Assembly: GCF_050875635.1 (NCBI RefSeq)
Contig: NZ_JBPAOH010000004.1
Span: 1-64,000 of the forward strand
Source of the DNA: Hassallia sp050875635
GTDB taxonomy: Bacteria; Cyanobacteriota; Cyanobacteriia; Cyanobacteriales; Nostocaceae
Direction: 5' to 3'
DNA: 64,000 bases
Made by a program: the position numbers and the translations under genes. Below the pieces are notes generated by a model, which saw only the letters and a program-made list of their open reading frames with translations, did not search any database and was not told the DNA's origin. The stretch's first letter is position 1. Each line of letters opens with the position of its first letter. This document shows, in pieces, positions 1 to 9,363 of this stretch.

Positions 1-107
1 AAATGTTGCAAAAAAAATTTGTAGGTTGAGGGTAAGTAACTGTAACTTAATATCTAACCAAATCTCCCATTTATCCTCATATTTGGGTAATCCAACACCA
101 AGAACCT

Positions 108-317
108 GTCGTTTATTGAATTCGGGCAGTCGTTTATCGAATTCGGGCAGTCGTTTATCGAATTCGGGCAGTCGTTTATCGAATTCGGGCAGTCGTTTAT
201 CAAATTCGGGCAGTCGTTTATCGAATTCGGGCAGTCGTTTATCGAATTCGGGCAGTCGTTTATCGAATTCGGGCAGTCGTTTATTGAATTCGGGCAGTCG
301 TTTATTGAATTCGGGCA
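108..317. repeat. Ten-copy 21-bp tandem repeat array
   Basis: Ten head-to-tail units of 21 bp (gtcgtttatcgaattcgggca) run without spacers. Only the tcg triplet varies (ttg in units 1, 9 and 10, tca in unit 5). Because 21 is a multiple of 3, both strands stay open and would encode heptapeptide repeats (RLSNSGS forward, NSINDCP reverse). Neither reading has a convincing ribosome site or signal, so I treat the array as non-coding. Each unit contains an EcoRI-type gaattc core. Positions 1-107 and 318-374 hold nothing else recognisable. Confidence 0.95.
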
Positions 318-374
318 AGCACGGATAATGCACGCATTTAGCCAAGCCACACCCTACAAAGCTAAAAGCTAATT

Positions 375-2051
375 TCATTGATTTAACGAAATCCCCCAAC
401 TACGCAATTGTTCTACCACAATATCCATGCTGTAAGCAAAACCAAATCCCCCGGTCGCGGAAATTGGCGGTTGATTTGTACTGGCTTGTTCCTTAAAATT
501 TTGACTGGGGTCGCTAATTTGCACCATCAAACCGACAACCTGGTTTTGCGAGTCGATTACAGGTCCACCGGAATTACCTTGTGCGAGGGTTGCTTGTATT
601 TGCAACTTCCGGTCTTGGGAGAGGAAATTGCTAACTTGCCCGGAAACAACAGTCCAGTCAGCACCATTGCTGGGATGACCAATGACCCGCACCTGGGTAG
701 TAAGGGGAACTCGACCAGAAGCAATTGGCAAGGTTTTGATATCATCGGGGATGCCAGTAACTTCGAGTAAGGCTAAATCTAAGGGGTTGTTGGTATCGGT
801 GATATTAACAATTTTGGCTGCGTAACGAGGTTTAAATTTACCAGGAGGTGGTTCGCTATAAAATTCCAACTCGATTTTTTTGCTTTGTTGTCCGCTTGTT
901 TCAGATGTCACCACATGACGGTTTGTGACTATCCAGGCTTTATTTCCCTCGCGTTTGACTACCCAACCAGCACCAACACTATTACCAGTGGGGATTTGGG
1001 CAATAACCCTTACCACAGAACGGAATACATCAACTAATGATTGCTGTTGGGTAATGGGTGGTACCCATTTGCGATCGCCTTCCACTTTGTGTGGGAGAGG
1101 GCCTTTTCGTATTGCTAAGAGTCGTCGTGCTTCCTTGAAATTGTTTTGGGCAGTAGCATATTTGGGGTCTAGTTTGATTGCTTGCTGATATTCTTGGATT
1201 GCTTCTTCATACTTGCCTTGTTGTTGTAATACTAAGCCTAAATTATTGTGAGCTAAAGTATGAAAGCTTGCAGGAGTAAAAGAATTATCTTCCGGCAATT
1301 GTAGGGCTTTGCGGTATACTGCGATCGCTTCCTCTAGTTTATTCTCTCCTCTCAGCGCAAAACCCAAATTGTAGTAAGCAAGTGCATAGTTGGGGTTGAG
1401 TTGGATGGCTTCGCGGTATGCTGCGAACGCTTCCTCTAATTTATTCTGGTAATAGAGCGCATTGCCTAAATTGTTGTAAGCAAGTGCATAGTTGGGGTTG
1501 AGTTGGATGGCTTCGCGGTATGCTGCGATCGCTTCCTCTAATTTATTCTGGTAATAGAGCACATTACCCAGAGGAACGTAAGCATCAGCATCGTTGGGGT
1601 TGAGTTGGATGGCTTTGCGGTATACTGCGATCACTTTATCTAAGTAAGTCGGTATTCTGTCGGATGCGTAAAACGGTATTCTGTGGGATGCTGGTGGGAT
1701 CGCTACCTCTAATGATTTTTTCTGGTCATCCAGCGCAATACCCAAACCAACAACATAAGCCTTGGCAAGCCCGCGGGGCGGCAGTATAAGAAACTCCTCC
1801 CTGTAGCGATACGCTTGCCCTAATGTACTATTGTAATAGAGCACATTGCCCAAATTCTTGTAAGCAGTGGCATTGTTAGGGTCTTTTTTAATTATCCTGC
1901 GCCAGATATTTTCAGCCTCCCAGTAGTCTCCAGCTTCTTGGGCTGCATTACCCTGTTGAAATAACTGTTCGATACTTTGGGCAACTGCCACCAAAGGTGT
2001 TGCTGCCAGAGATAGACTCAAAAATAAAGCAACAAATTTTAAACACCGCAT
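375..2051 (-). CDS. TPR protein with C-terminal trypsin-like serine protease domain, exported
   Basis: A 558-residue protein with a Sec-type signal peptide (about residues 1-25, ending AVAQS). TPR units occupy about 28-330, and a chymotrypsin-fold S1 peptidase domain occupies about 345-545. The catalytic triad is visible: His379 in TNRHVV, Asp425 in DLALLEV and Ser494 in GNSGGPV. The TPR units around YAL-AYNNLGNALYYQNKLEEA are nearly identical at DNA level, which suggests recent repeat expansion. The role is probably periplasmic proteolysis with TPRs as substrate or partner scaffold; no PDZ domain is seen, unlike HtrA/Deg proteases. It is monocistronic. The ATG at 2051 is followed directly by the signal peptide. 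The substrate is unknown. Confidence 0.9.
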   Translation of the reverse strand: MRCLKFVALFLSLSLAATPLVAVAQSIEQLFQQGNAAQEAGDYWEAENIWRRIIKKDPNNATAYKNLGNVLYYNSTLGQAYRYREEFLILPPRGLAKAYVVGLGIALDDQKKSLEVAIPPASHRIPFYASDRIPTYLDKVIAVYRKAIQLNPNDADAYVPLGNVLYYQNKLEEAIAAYREAIQLNPNYALAYNNLGNALYYQNKLEEAFAAYREAIQLNPNYALAYYNLGFALRGENKLEEAIAVYRKALQLPEDNSFTPASFHTLAHNNLGLVLQQQGKYEEAIQEYQQAIKLDPKYATAQNNFKEARRLLAIRKGPLPHKVEGDRKWVPPITQQQSLVDVFRSVVRVIAQIPTGNSVGAGWVVKREGNKAWIVTNRHVVTSETSGQQSKKIELEFYSEPPPGKFKPRYAAKIVNITDTNNPLDLALLEVTGIPDDIKTLPIASGRVPLTTQVRVIGHPSNGADWTVVSGQVSNFLSQDRKLQIQATLAQGNSGGPVIDSQNQVVGLMVQISDPSQNFKEQASTNQPPISATGGFGFAYSMDIVVEQLRSWGISLNQ

Positions 2052-2543
2052 GTCTCTTATAAAAATGGGGAGCTGGGAATGGAAAGACCTCAGAACCCCA
2101 ACTTTTTCAAAAAGTCGGGGATATTCTTCTTTAAATCTCTAACTTTTGATAGATGCGAATAATATAAATTAAGTAATTTTTCATAAAACTCAGATTTCAA
2201 ACTCCTTGTCAGTTAAAAGAAAGAAAGCTTTCTGCTCTATTGTGGTTGCAGGATAGAAGTTGGTTTTGAAAGCATTAGTAAAAAGCAATCATTTTGACGA
2301 TTATGCTGAAAAATAGTTCTTTCTGAATACACATATTCTACAAACATAAGTAGCCAACAAGTTCCTGCATACAGCAGGACAGATTAAAATTTCTTTTTCT
2401 CTTTCCCCTTGTCCCCTTGTCCCCTTGTCCCCTTGTCTCTTTCTTCACTGGGCACAGGCGTAAAAAAGAATGTAGAGACGTAGCAGTGCTACGTCTCTAC
2501 AAAGGTTTATGGATAAGGTATATTTAAATTCGGTCGATGTATC
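2052..2543. other. Intergenic region with three repeat types
   Basis: No gene is seen. It holds a hairpin-forming repeat at 2094-2123 (cccaacttttt paired with aaaaagtcggg, one mismatch). An STRR tract of ccccttgt units lies at 2404-2436. A perfect 14-bp-arm palindrome lies at 2472-2500 (gtagagacgtagca, 1-nt centre). The palindrome is just past the 3' end of the convergent-side gene and may act as a terminator. The upstream promoter of the protease gene must lie in about 2052-2300, but no clear box is identifiable. Confidence 0.75.
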
Positions 2544-3362
2544 TTACCGAACAGCTTGACGGCGACGAGTTTTCATTAAGCCCAATGCGGCGATCGCAAA
2601 CATTGCCGCAGCCGCAGAAGGTTCTGGTACTGCTGCACGAACATTCGCTTTACCAATATCAATCGCAAACACTGTATCGTTATAATCTTGATCGCCACCG
2701 CCCCATAAATCCTCGAAACCTAACACCACATAGTCCTTGTAGTAGTAAGCTATAACGTGTTGTAAATTATCTGGGTTGAGATCTTGATCTAAACCAAAGA
2801 TACCTTTAACTCCATTTTCGTAGATACCGCCGTTAATATCGTTAGGAACTAACTGGAAATCCAATTTTGTACCAGCTTTAAACGAGCCTAAATTCACCCA
2901 GTCACCGACATTCAAAGGTTTATAGGGTGCAACTTTGCCTGGTAGCGCCTCGTTCGGGTTTGGGCAAAACTGGCTAAAATTAGGGAAACTGCTATCACCA
3001 GTATTACAAGAGGTATCGCCGAAAATTATTTGACCTGTCTCGACTTGAGAGCCGGTAGTAGCTTTGAAATCTAAGCGATCGCGATATAAGTCAGCCGTTT
3101 CGCCGATAAAGAATACTTTGGGATCGTAGTCAAATTTCAACGTTAGGTCAGACAAATTAACCTGTTTTGCCTGAATGGTGTCAGGAGACAAATAGCGACG
3201 TTCTTCGCCAACAAAAGCTCTAAAGTCTTGAAGAATATTTTTGAAATCAGCAGGAGCTTCATCTCGGCTTTTGATTTCAAAAGCGCTTGCAGGTGCAGCG
3301 ATTGATAATAAACCAGTTCCTAAAGCAGCAGCAAGTAAGCTAGAAAAAAATTTCTTTTTCAT
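2544..3362 (-). CDS. PEP-CTERM sorted exported protein with DUF4114-like domain
   Basis: A 272-residue secreted protein. The signal peptide is at residues 1-27 (MKKKFF, hydrophobic core, APASA). The C-terminal sorting signal is classical PEP-CTERM: VPEPSA, a short hydrophobic stretch, then basic KTRRRQ. Just before it lies GFEDLWGGGDQDYNDTVF, the acidic signature of DUF4114-type modules, often taken as calcium-binding. Two Cys (about residues 119-132) may form a disulphide. It is likely processed by an exosortase and delivered to the cell surface or matrix. No neighbour points to a specific role. Function unknown. Confidence 0.88.
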   Translation of the reverse strand: MKKKFFSSLLAAALGTGLLSIAAPASAFEIKSRDEAPADFKNILQDFRAFVGEERRYLSPDTIQAKQVNLSDLTLKFDYDPKVFFIGETADLYRDRLDFKATTGSQVETGQIIFGDTSCNTGDSSFPNFSQFCPNPNEALPGKVAPYKPLNVGDWVNLGSFKAGTKLDFQLVPNDINGGIYENGVKGIFGLDQDLNPDNLQHVIAYYYKDYVVLGFEDLWGGGDQDYNDTVFAIDIGKANVRAAVPEPSAAAAMFAIAALGLMKTRRRQAVR

Positions 3363-3487
3363 AATTCCCTTTATTTCACTAACGTGTCAATTTTGTTCGC
3401 TAAATACATTTATAGTTTCCAATCTAATTTTTTATGCATAGTCAAACGAGGTGAAAGTGAATCTGGCTATTTTTCAAATGTAAATAC

Positions 3488-4441
3488 TTAGCCCCGCTTG
3501 CGATTAGAATACACTAGCAAAACCACAAACAAACTCATCCCCAGGAGATATTTAAAAGTACTTGATACACTAGGATTGGGAGAAAAAAATCCTTCGATAG
3601 TACCAGCAATTATCAACATTGGGATAATGCCAAATAGTAACTGCACCGCCAGAGAACCGTAAAATTTGAGTGCGTCACGACGGTTGTATTTTCCGGGAAA
3701 TAAAATTGCCCTGGCGAGTAAAAAACCCGCACCACCAGCAAAAAAGATGGCGGGTAATTCTAGGGAACCGTGCGGAAATACAAACGCCCAAAAGGGATAA
3801 GCAAGATTATTTTGACTGACTAAGGTGGCAAGGGCACCAATTAATAAACCATTGAACCATAACAAAAATGTGGTGTAAATTCCCCCTGTCATGCCACCTG
3901 CGATCGCTCCAAACGATACTGATAAATTATTAATCGTAATATTGCTCGATGCTAAAGGTTCAATTCCGACTATTGACCCCATCCACAATTCATGCTCATC
4001 TCGTACCTGGGTAATTAAGCTTTCCGGGACGAGAAGTGATATAAAAGTCGGATCTTGCCACGCATACCACCAAGCAATTAATGCCCCCAGCAGAAATGTC
4101 GCAGTAGCGGCAGCGATGTATAAAAATGTTTGCTGCACCACTGCTGGTAATCCCCAACTATAAAATTCCATCACCGCTTGCCATTCTTGTCGTCTTGAAC
4201 CTTGATAAATCTGCGTATAAGCGCGAGTTGTCAATAATTGTAAACTTTGTGTCAAAGTATTGCCTACTTTCTGAGTTTGAGCGCGGGCTAAATCTGCTGC
4301 TACTGAACGGTATAAACTCGCTAACTCTCTAATTTCCGTTGCTTGCAGTGACTTGATTCCTTTTTTTTCTACTTGTCTTAATAAAGCATCTAAACGTTGC
4401 CAGTTTGGTTCTCGTCGAGAAATCCAACGTTGAATATTCAT
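3488..4441 (-). CDS. SpoIIM-like (stage II sporulation protein M family) integral membrane protein
   Basis: The 317-residue protein has a cytoplasmic N-terminal helical part (about 1-100, starting MNIQRWISRREPNW, with LASLYRSVAADLARAQ). Several membrane segments follow (about 105-130, 175-205, 215-240, 265-290, 295-312). This is the architecture of the SpoIIM/DUF95 family found widely outside spore formers. It is divergent from the two genes at 4521 and 5390, with only 79 bp between start codons, so the promoters share that gap. Families of this trio (SpoIIM, polytopic, RDD) often co-occur, and a joint envelope role is inferred. Molecular activity is unknown. Confidence 0.87.
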   Translation of the reverse strand: MNIQRWISRREPNWQRLDALLRQVEKKGIKSLQATEIRELASLYRSVAADLARAQTQKVGNTLTQSLQLLTTRAYTQIYQGSRRQEWQAVMEFYSWGLPAVVQQTFLYIAAATATFLLGALIAWWYAWQDPTFISLLVPESLITQVRDEHELWMGSIVGIEPLASSNITINNLSVSFGAIAGGMTGGIYTTFLLWFNGLLIGALATLVSQNNLAYPFWAFVFPHGSLELPAIFFAGGAGFLLARAILFPGKYNRRDALKFYGSLAVQLLFGIIPMLIIAGTIEGFFSPNPSVSSTFKYLLGMSLFVVLLVYSNRKRG

Positions 4442-4520
4442 AAACTTTGGGAATACTTAACTGAAGTTATCTTAAGATAGCCTCAAATCTAGAACTTACT
4501 TTACAAGAGAATTTGACATT

Positions 4521-5369
4521 ATGTCTTTTAATCAGAGTTCTCCCAGCCCAATACAACCACTTAGCCTCGGTAATGTCGTCAGTGCCGGAATCCGGCTATA
4601 TCGTTCTCACCTCAAGTCTTATCTTAAACTGGCATTTAATGCTTATTTGTGGATATTTATACCAGTTTATGGTTGGGCAAAATGTGGAGCAATTTTAGCT
4701 TTAATATCCCGGTTAGCCTTCGGGGAATTGGTGGATCAACCGGAATCTGTTGAAGGAGGTCGCAGAATCGTAAATTCGCGCATGTGGCAGTTTTTCATTA
4801 TGGGTTTGTTAATGTTTGGAATCGGTCTGGCTTTAATGCTTCCGTTTGCTATTTATATCGGGATTGTTACCGCTTTTTTTGTTGGAAGTATCGCCACCGG
4901 TGGAAGTCTAAATCCTGCTATTATTCTGGCTGTTTCTTTATTAACATTCATTTTGATCCCAGTTTTATTCGTTGCTTTTCTGTGGGTACAAGCTCGCTTT
5001 TTTGTTGTGGAACTTCCGCTGGCTGTTGAAGACAATATTGATGGAACCTCAACAATTGGTCGCAGTTGGAAATTAACAAAAGGACACGCTTGGCGAATTG
5101 TCGCGATTTTATTTGTAGCTTATTTAATTACGATACCGATACAAATTCCCTTTACTATTATTAGCACTATTCTTCAGGCAATTTTAGCATCTTTAGCTGA
5201 AGAAAATTCGGGTTACGCTTTTCTTTCGCAACTGTTGAACCTAATTCTTACTCTAATAAGTGCCGCGTTGGTTGTACCGTTTTGGCAGTCAATCAAAGCA
5301 GTAGTTTATTATGACTTGCGGAGTCGTCGGGAAGGTATGGGATTGAAGTTACGAGACCGGGATATTTAA
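4521..5369 (+). CDS. Polytopic membrane protein, GDPD-membrane-domain-like
   Basis: The 282 residues start PLSLGNVVSAGIRLYRSHLKSY, a motif seen in the glycerophosphodiesterase membrane-domain (GPDPase_memb)-like proteins, and about six hydrophobic segments follow. The motif SWKLTKGHAWRI near residue 185 is also typical of that group. There is no catalytic GDPD domain, so it is a membrane-only homologue. It is followed 20 bp later by the RDD gene on the same strand, so they are probably co-transcribed, and it is divergent from the SpoIIM-like gene. A transport or envelope-organising role is inferred. Confidence 0.8.
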   Translation: MSFNQSSPSPIQPLSLGNVVSAGIRLYRSHLKSYLKLAFNAYLWIFIPVYGWAKCGAILALISRLAFGELVDQPESVEGGRRIVNSRMWQFFIMGLLMFGIGLALMLPFAIYIGIVTAFFVGSIATGGSLNPAIILAVSLLTFILIPVLFVAFLWVQARFFVVELPLAVEDNIDGTSTIGRSWKLTKGHAWRIVAILFVAYLITIPIQIPFTIISTILQAILASLAEENSGYAFLSQLLNLILTLISAALVVPFWQSIKAVVYYDLRSRREGMGLKLRDRDI

Positions 5370-5389
5370 ATATTAGTACAAAAACTGCT

Positions 5390-6190
5390 ATGCACTTATT
5401 CAACAAAATTAAATTCCGCACACCAGAAAGTGTAGAACTAGAATTTACTCTTGCCGGCATCGGTAATCGCGCTTGGGCATTGTTAATTGATTATCACGTT
5501 TTGGCTGCGATAATGACGGTGTTTGTTGTTGTCTGGGTAACTGTTGCTGTGCAGTTGGCGGATTTGTGGACACGGATTTTTGGCAAGCAGGTGAGTTTGT
5601 GGTTAATAGCGATCGCTTTCATCACTGGCTTTGCTATTTACGCAGGTTACTTTGTCTTCTTTGAAACTTTATGGCATGGTCAAACCCCCGGCAAACGCTT
5701 TGCGAAAATTCGCGTTGTTCGAGATGATGGTAGACCTGTTGGTTTGCAACAAGCAACATTACGCGCTTTGCTTAGACCGATTGATGAGTTTTTCTATGTT
5801 GGGGCTTTATTTATCATCTTTAATAATAGCGAAAAGCGCCTAGGCGATTTAGCCGCCGGCACAATTGTCATTCAAGCCCAAAGACCGCTTGCATCAACGA
5901 CTTTGACAATTTCCGAACAGGCAAAGCCGATATATGAACATTTGCTGCAAGTTGCCGATTTATCAACATTATTGCCCGATGACTTTGCTGTTATTCGCGA
6001 ATATTTACTCAGACGGAGTGTCATGTCAACAAAAGCAAGAATGAATCTGGCTTTAGAGTTGACTCAGCAGGTTCAAGACATTATCGATTTAGAAAAGCTA
6101 CCAGAAGCCGTTGTCCCCGATGTCTTTTTGGAAGCTGTTTATTTGGCTTATAAAGAGACTGGGGAGTGGGGAGTGGGGAGTGGGGAGTAG
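5390..6190 (+). CDS. RDD family membrane protein
   Basis: The 266-residue protein has an RDD domain: Arg-Asp signatures near GNRAWALLIDYHVL (residues 26-40) and RALLRPIDEFF, with three to four membrane helices between residues 30 and 150. A soluble C-terminal part reaches about residue 255. The last residues (EWGVGSGE) are encoded by the G-rich STRR tract starting at 6161, so the natural C-terminus has been replaced or extended by repeat sequence. It is likely in an operon with the preceding gene (20 bp). RDD proteins are implicated in ion or osmolyte transport, but the substrate here is unknown. Confidence 0.88.
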   Translation: MHLFNKIKFRTPESVELEFTLAGIGNRAWALLIDYHVLAAIMTVFVVVWVTVAVQLADLWTRIFGKQVSLWLIAIAFITGFAIYAGYFVFFETLWHGQTPGKRFAKIRVVRDDGRPVGLQQATLRALLRPIDEFFYVGALFIIFNNSEKRLGDLAAGTIVIQAQRPLASTTLTISEQAKPIYEHLLQVADLSTLLPDDFAVIREYLLRRSVMSTKARMNLALELTQQVQDIIDLEKLPEAVVPDVFLEAVYLAYKETGEWGVGSGE

Positions 6191-6250
6191 GGGAGGGGGG
6201 GAGGGGGAGAGGGGGGGAGAGGGAGTGGGGAGTAGGGGAGGGGGGGAGGG
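6161..6250. repeat. G-rich STRR tract (ggggagt units)
   Basis: Degenerate ggggagt / gggagggg heptamer-like units. The first 30 bp are read as the C-terminal codons of the RDD gene and the rest is non-coding. The same class of repeat recurs at 34488, 52619, 57716 and 59298. Confidence 0.85.
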
Positions 6251-6344
6251 TTTTGAATAATTTTACTTTTCTTTACATATTTCGGTTTTTTGTGCCTACT
6301 TACTTACAAATTCTTTTTCCTCCTCTCAAGAACAGCTTCCCCCT

Positions 6345-9218
6345 CTATCTCCAATCACCTTGCAAAGTGAAAGCTGCCCAATAGTAAGGATTTTGCCACT
6401 GCTTCTGCTGCCACAGTTGCAGTTGTGCATCCCGCAAAGCAGATGTGGGAGACTCTCCTTGCAAAATCGCTTTATAAAATAATGGCATCAATTGCGATGT
6501 GCCTTCATCGTCAACCTGCCACAAAGACACTACAGCCCGCTTTGAACCAGCATACATCAATCCTCTTGTCAACCCCATCAACCCTTCACCTTTGACATTT
6601 TTACCCAAACCGGTTTCGCAGGCACTCAAAACGACTAACTCGGCACCCAAATCTAAGTTGAAGATGTCACCCAAACGCAGATAACCTTTTTCAACTGGTT
6701 TACCTTGTTTATCGATTTGCGAGAGGACAATTCCCGATAACTCAGGGTTGGTAGTATCGACAATACCGTGGGTAGCGAATTGCAAGAACCGATATTGTTT
6801 GAGTTCTGGGTTGGTTGCGAAGTTGTAATTGGCATCAAAATCATAGGCATGTATGCTTTGGGAAGGTGATACAAGTTTGAGGATTTCTTCGGCTTCTGTG
6901 CGTGTATTTGGTAGGGACATTAATCCGTTACGTTTGAGGTTTTTCATCGCACGTTGCAAACTCGAACGGTCAAGGTTGAGGTTGGGTGCTATGGCAGGTT
7001 CTTTGCCTGTGACTCGCTTATCGTCAGCGGCAAATACGGGGTCGGCAAGGACTGCAAGGGTTTTGGGTGCGGGTTGGCGTTTGTTTAGTTGTTGTCGCTG
7101 GGTAGCGATCGCAGTCACGGAGGGTAGATTGACGATTTGGTGGTTAACTAAAAGAGGCTGATAAGCAATCGATGTTGTAGTTAATGTAGCGGATGGGTCT
7201 GCTAATGCTGCAAAGGGAATGTTTTGCAAAACTCCATCAGCAACAATTACTAATCGCTTTTTCCCTAATTTGTTAGCGACGGGTGCGAGAATTATTTGGG
7301 TGAGTTGGGAAGCAGGCTTATTTATTGCATCGGGATTACTTTTGCCGTAAGGTGTACCACCTTCAAGTATGACTTCTCGGAAATTATTTGCAGCATCCTC
7401 GATTTGTTTCTGTCCGGGGAGTTCGTAGGAGTCGAGAGAATCGGGTGTGACTGCCCAAAGATAGCTGCGGTCTTCTCCTAATGAATATTGCAACAGCACA
7501 GTGTCTTTATCGAGTTGTTGCTGAATTTGCGACAGTGTTAAAGGTTCTGGATACTTGAGTGCAGCATATTCTGGGTTGGTGGTGCGAATTTTGGTTTGCA
7601 GTTCGCGGTATTGGTCGAGGAGATTTTCGCGTTCTTTCTTGCGTTGTTCGATAGAATTTTTCAGGATAAGGTCTTTCTGGCTTTGTGACTCTAAGTTTTT
7701 TACTAGTTTCTCTGTAGCTTCAATTCGTTGTAATAAGCTAGTTTCCTGTTCTAGTAGTTGGGGGTTTGCACCTTTGCGGATCTTGGCATTTGCTTCGGTT
7801 AACAGTTCGATTAGTACCCTAGCACGCGATCGCTCGTTGGTATCAAGAGCCAAAGCATCGTATCTTTTGGATCGGTCTTTTTTATGGAGTTGCATCAACA
7901 GGTCAATTTTGAATTGGTAATAACCCTGTACTGATGCAAAATAGGAAGTGCGTAAATCTTGACTATCGATTTTGGTGCGTAAATCTTCAATGATATTGAT
8001 GGCTGTTTCGATATGGGTGAGTGCTGGTTGTAAGTTGTTTTTGCTGCGCTCTAGGTAAGCTAGATTGAAGAGGGTAGTAGCTTCACCACCTTTGTCCCCC
8101 ACTTGACGACGCAACGGCAGTGCTTGGTCGTAATATGTGAGGGCTTTCTGTTTCTCTCCTAAATCGTTGTAAACTAGCCCGATATTAGTGAGGGTACTAG
8201 CTTCAACACCTTTGTCCCCCACTTGACGAAGCAACGGCAGTGCTTGGTCGTAATACGAAAGCGCTTTCTGTTTTTCCCCTAAATCGTTGTAAACTCCCCC
8301 GATATTATTGACGGTAGTAGCTTCAACACCTTTGTTCCCGACTTGACGAAGCAACGGCAGTGCTTGGTCGTAATATGACAGTGCCTTCTGTTTTTCTCCT
8401 AAATCGTCGTAAACTGCCCCGATATTATTGAGGGTAACAGCTTCACCACCTTTGTCCCCGACTTGACGACGCAACGGCAGTGCTTGGTCGAAATATGTGA
8501 GCGCTTTCTGTTTTTCCCCTAAAGCTGAGAAAACTCTCCCGATATTATTGAGGGTAGTAGCTTCACCAGCTTTGTCCGGCACTTGACGAATCAACGGCAG
8601 TACTTGATCGTAATACGAAAGTGCTTTCTGTTTTTCTCCTAAATCTGAGTAAACTAGTCCGATATTATTGAGGGTAGTAGCTTCACCACCTTTGTCCCCC
8701 ACTTGACGATACAACGGCAGTGCTTGGTTGTAATACGAAAGTGCTTTCTGTTTTTCTCCTAAATTAGAGTAAACTAGCCCAATATTATTGAGGGTACTAG
8801 CTTCACCACCTTTGTCCTCCACTTGACGATACAACGGCAGTGCTTGGTCGTAAGATGTGAGCGCTTTCTGTTTTTCTCCTAAATCGTCGTAAACTTTCCC
8901 GATACCGAGGAATGTAAGAGCTTCCGACTTCTTATCATTTATCTGTCGATACAGTTTGAGCGCTTCTTCCCATTTCCCAATTGCCTGCCGTAAAGATTCT
9001 GCTGTCCCTTGCTGATATAGTTTGAATCCCTCATCAAATACTCGTTTTGCTGCTGCGCTGGTTTCTTGTTGTGATTGGGGTTGCTGCTGCGCTTTCACTT
9101 CGTGGCGTCCAGCAGCTATTCCCACATCAGACAGCAACAGCAGACTGATAAATACAGCAAAGGTTCGATGGGTAAAAACTTGGATATTCCAATGTTGGTT
9201 TTTTATTTGTTTACCCAT
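6345..9218 (-). CDS. TPR-CHAT (caspase-like) protein, probably exported or membrane anchored
   Basis: In this 957-residue protein the N-terminal hydrophobic segment (about 18-36, then GRHEVKAQQ) suggests export or anchoring. Residues about 100-385 hold seven nearly identical 40-residue TPR units of the type NNIGLVYSDLGEKQKALSYYDQALPLLRQV, and a coiled region covers about 430-540. The C-terminal CHAT peptidase domain (about 630-955) carries the catalytic His817 in FATHG and Cys867 in LSACETG, so it looks active. CHAT-TPR proteins are common in filamentous cyanobacteria and are related to caspase/gingipain-fold proteases (separase group). It is monocistronic and convergent with the RDD gene. 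Its substrate is unknown. Confidence 0.92.
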   Translation of the reverse strand: MGKQIKNQHWNIQVFTHRTFAVFISLLLLSDVGIAAGRHEVKAQQQPQSQQETSAAAKRVFDEGFKLYQQGTAESLRQAIGKWEEALKLYRQINDKKSEALTFLGIGKVYDDLGEKQKALTSYDQALPLYRQVEDKGGEASTLNNIGLVYSNLGEKQKALSYYNQALPLYRQVGDKGGEATTLNNIGLVYSDLGEKQKALSYYDQVLPLIRQVPDKAGEATTLNNIGRVFSALGEKQKALTYFDQALPLRRQVGDKGGEAVTLNNIGAVYDDLGEKQKALSYYDQALPLLRQVGNKGVEATTVNNIGGVYNDLGEKQKALSYYDQALPLLRQVGDKGVEASTLTNIGLVYNDLGEKQKALTYYDQALPLRRQVGDKGGEATTLFNLAYLERSKNNLQPALTHIETAINIIEDLRTKIDSQDLRTSYFASVQGYYQFKIDLLMQLHKKDRSKRYDALALDTNERSRARVLIELLTEANAKIRKGANPQLLEQETSLLQRIEATEKLVKNLESQSQKDLILKNSIEQRKKERENLLDQYRELQTKIRTTNPEYAALKYPEPLTLSQIQQQLDKDTVLLQYSLGEDRSYLWAVTPDSLDSYELPGQKQIEDAANNFREVILEGGTPYGKSNPDAINKPASQLTQIILAPVANKLGKKRLVIVADGVLQNIPFAALADPSATLTTTSIAYQPLLVNHQIVNLPSVTAIATQRQQLNKRQPAPKTLAVLADPVFAADDKRVTGKEPAIAPNLNLDRSSLQRAMKNLKRNGLMSLPNTRTEAEEILKLVSPSQSIHAYDFDANYNFATNPELKQYRFLQFATHGIVDTTNPELSGIVLSQIDKQGKPVEKGYLRLGDIFNLDLGAELVVLSACETGLGKNVKGEGLMGLTRGLMYAGSKRAVVSLWQVDDEGTSQLMPLFYKAILQGESPTSALRDAQLQLWQQKQWQNPYYWAAFTLQGDWR

Positions 9219-9270
9219 AACTGATTCCCCTCTGTTCGCTGTAATTATTAAAACCTACAATTACACTTAT

Positions 9271-9363
9271 AGGACTTACGCAAAAACTCTCCTAAACTCT
9301 TATTTCTCTGTGTCCTCTGCGTCCTCTGCGGTTCGTTATCCGATTATTCGTGCGTAAGTCCTA
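9271..9363. mobile_element. 93-bp MITE-like element with terminal inverted repeats
   Basis: Ends aggacttacgca and tgcgtaagtcct form 12-bp perfect inverted repeats. The interior is ctctgcgtcctctgcggttcg-type sequence, with no coding potential. It is flanked by acttat at 9265-9270 and again at 9364-9369, a probable 6-bp target duplication. Partial or degraded relatives occur near 20775-20830 (reverse), 29858-29925, 41065-41135 and 57829-57912. Presumably it is non-autonomous; no matching transposase is in the window. Confidence 0.75.

Noticed and set aside
108..317. Possible CRISPR array
   Set aside because: Units abut with no unique spacers and no cas genes are in the window.
26..350. Two overlapping open frames made of heptapeptide repeats on opposite strands
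   Set aside because: They arise from the 21-bp repeat length being a multiple of 3. There is no ribosome site, and composition outside the repeats is not protein-like.
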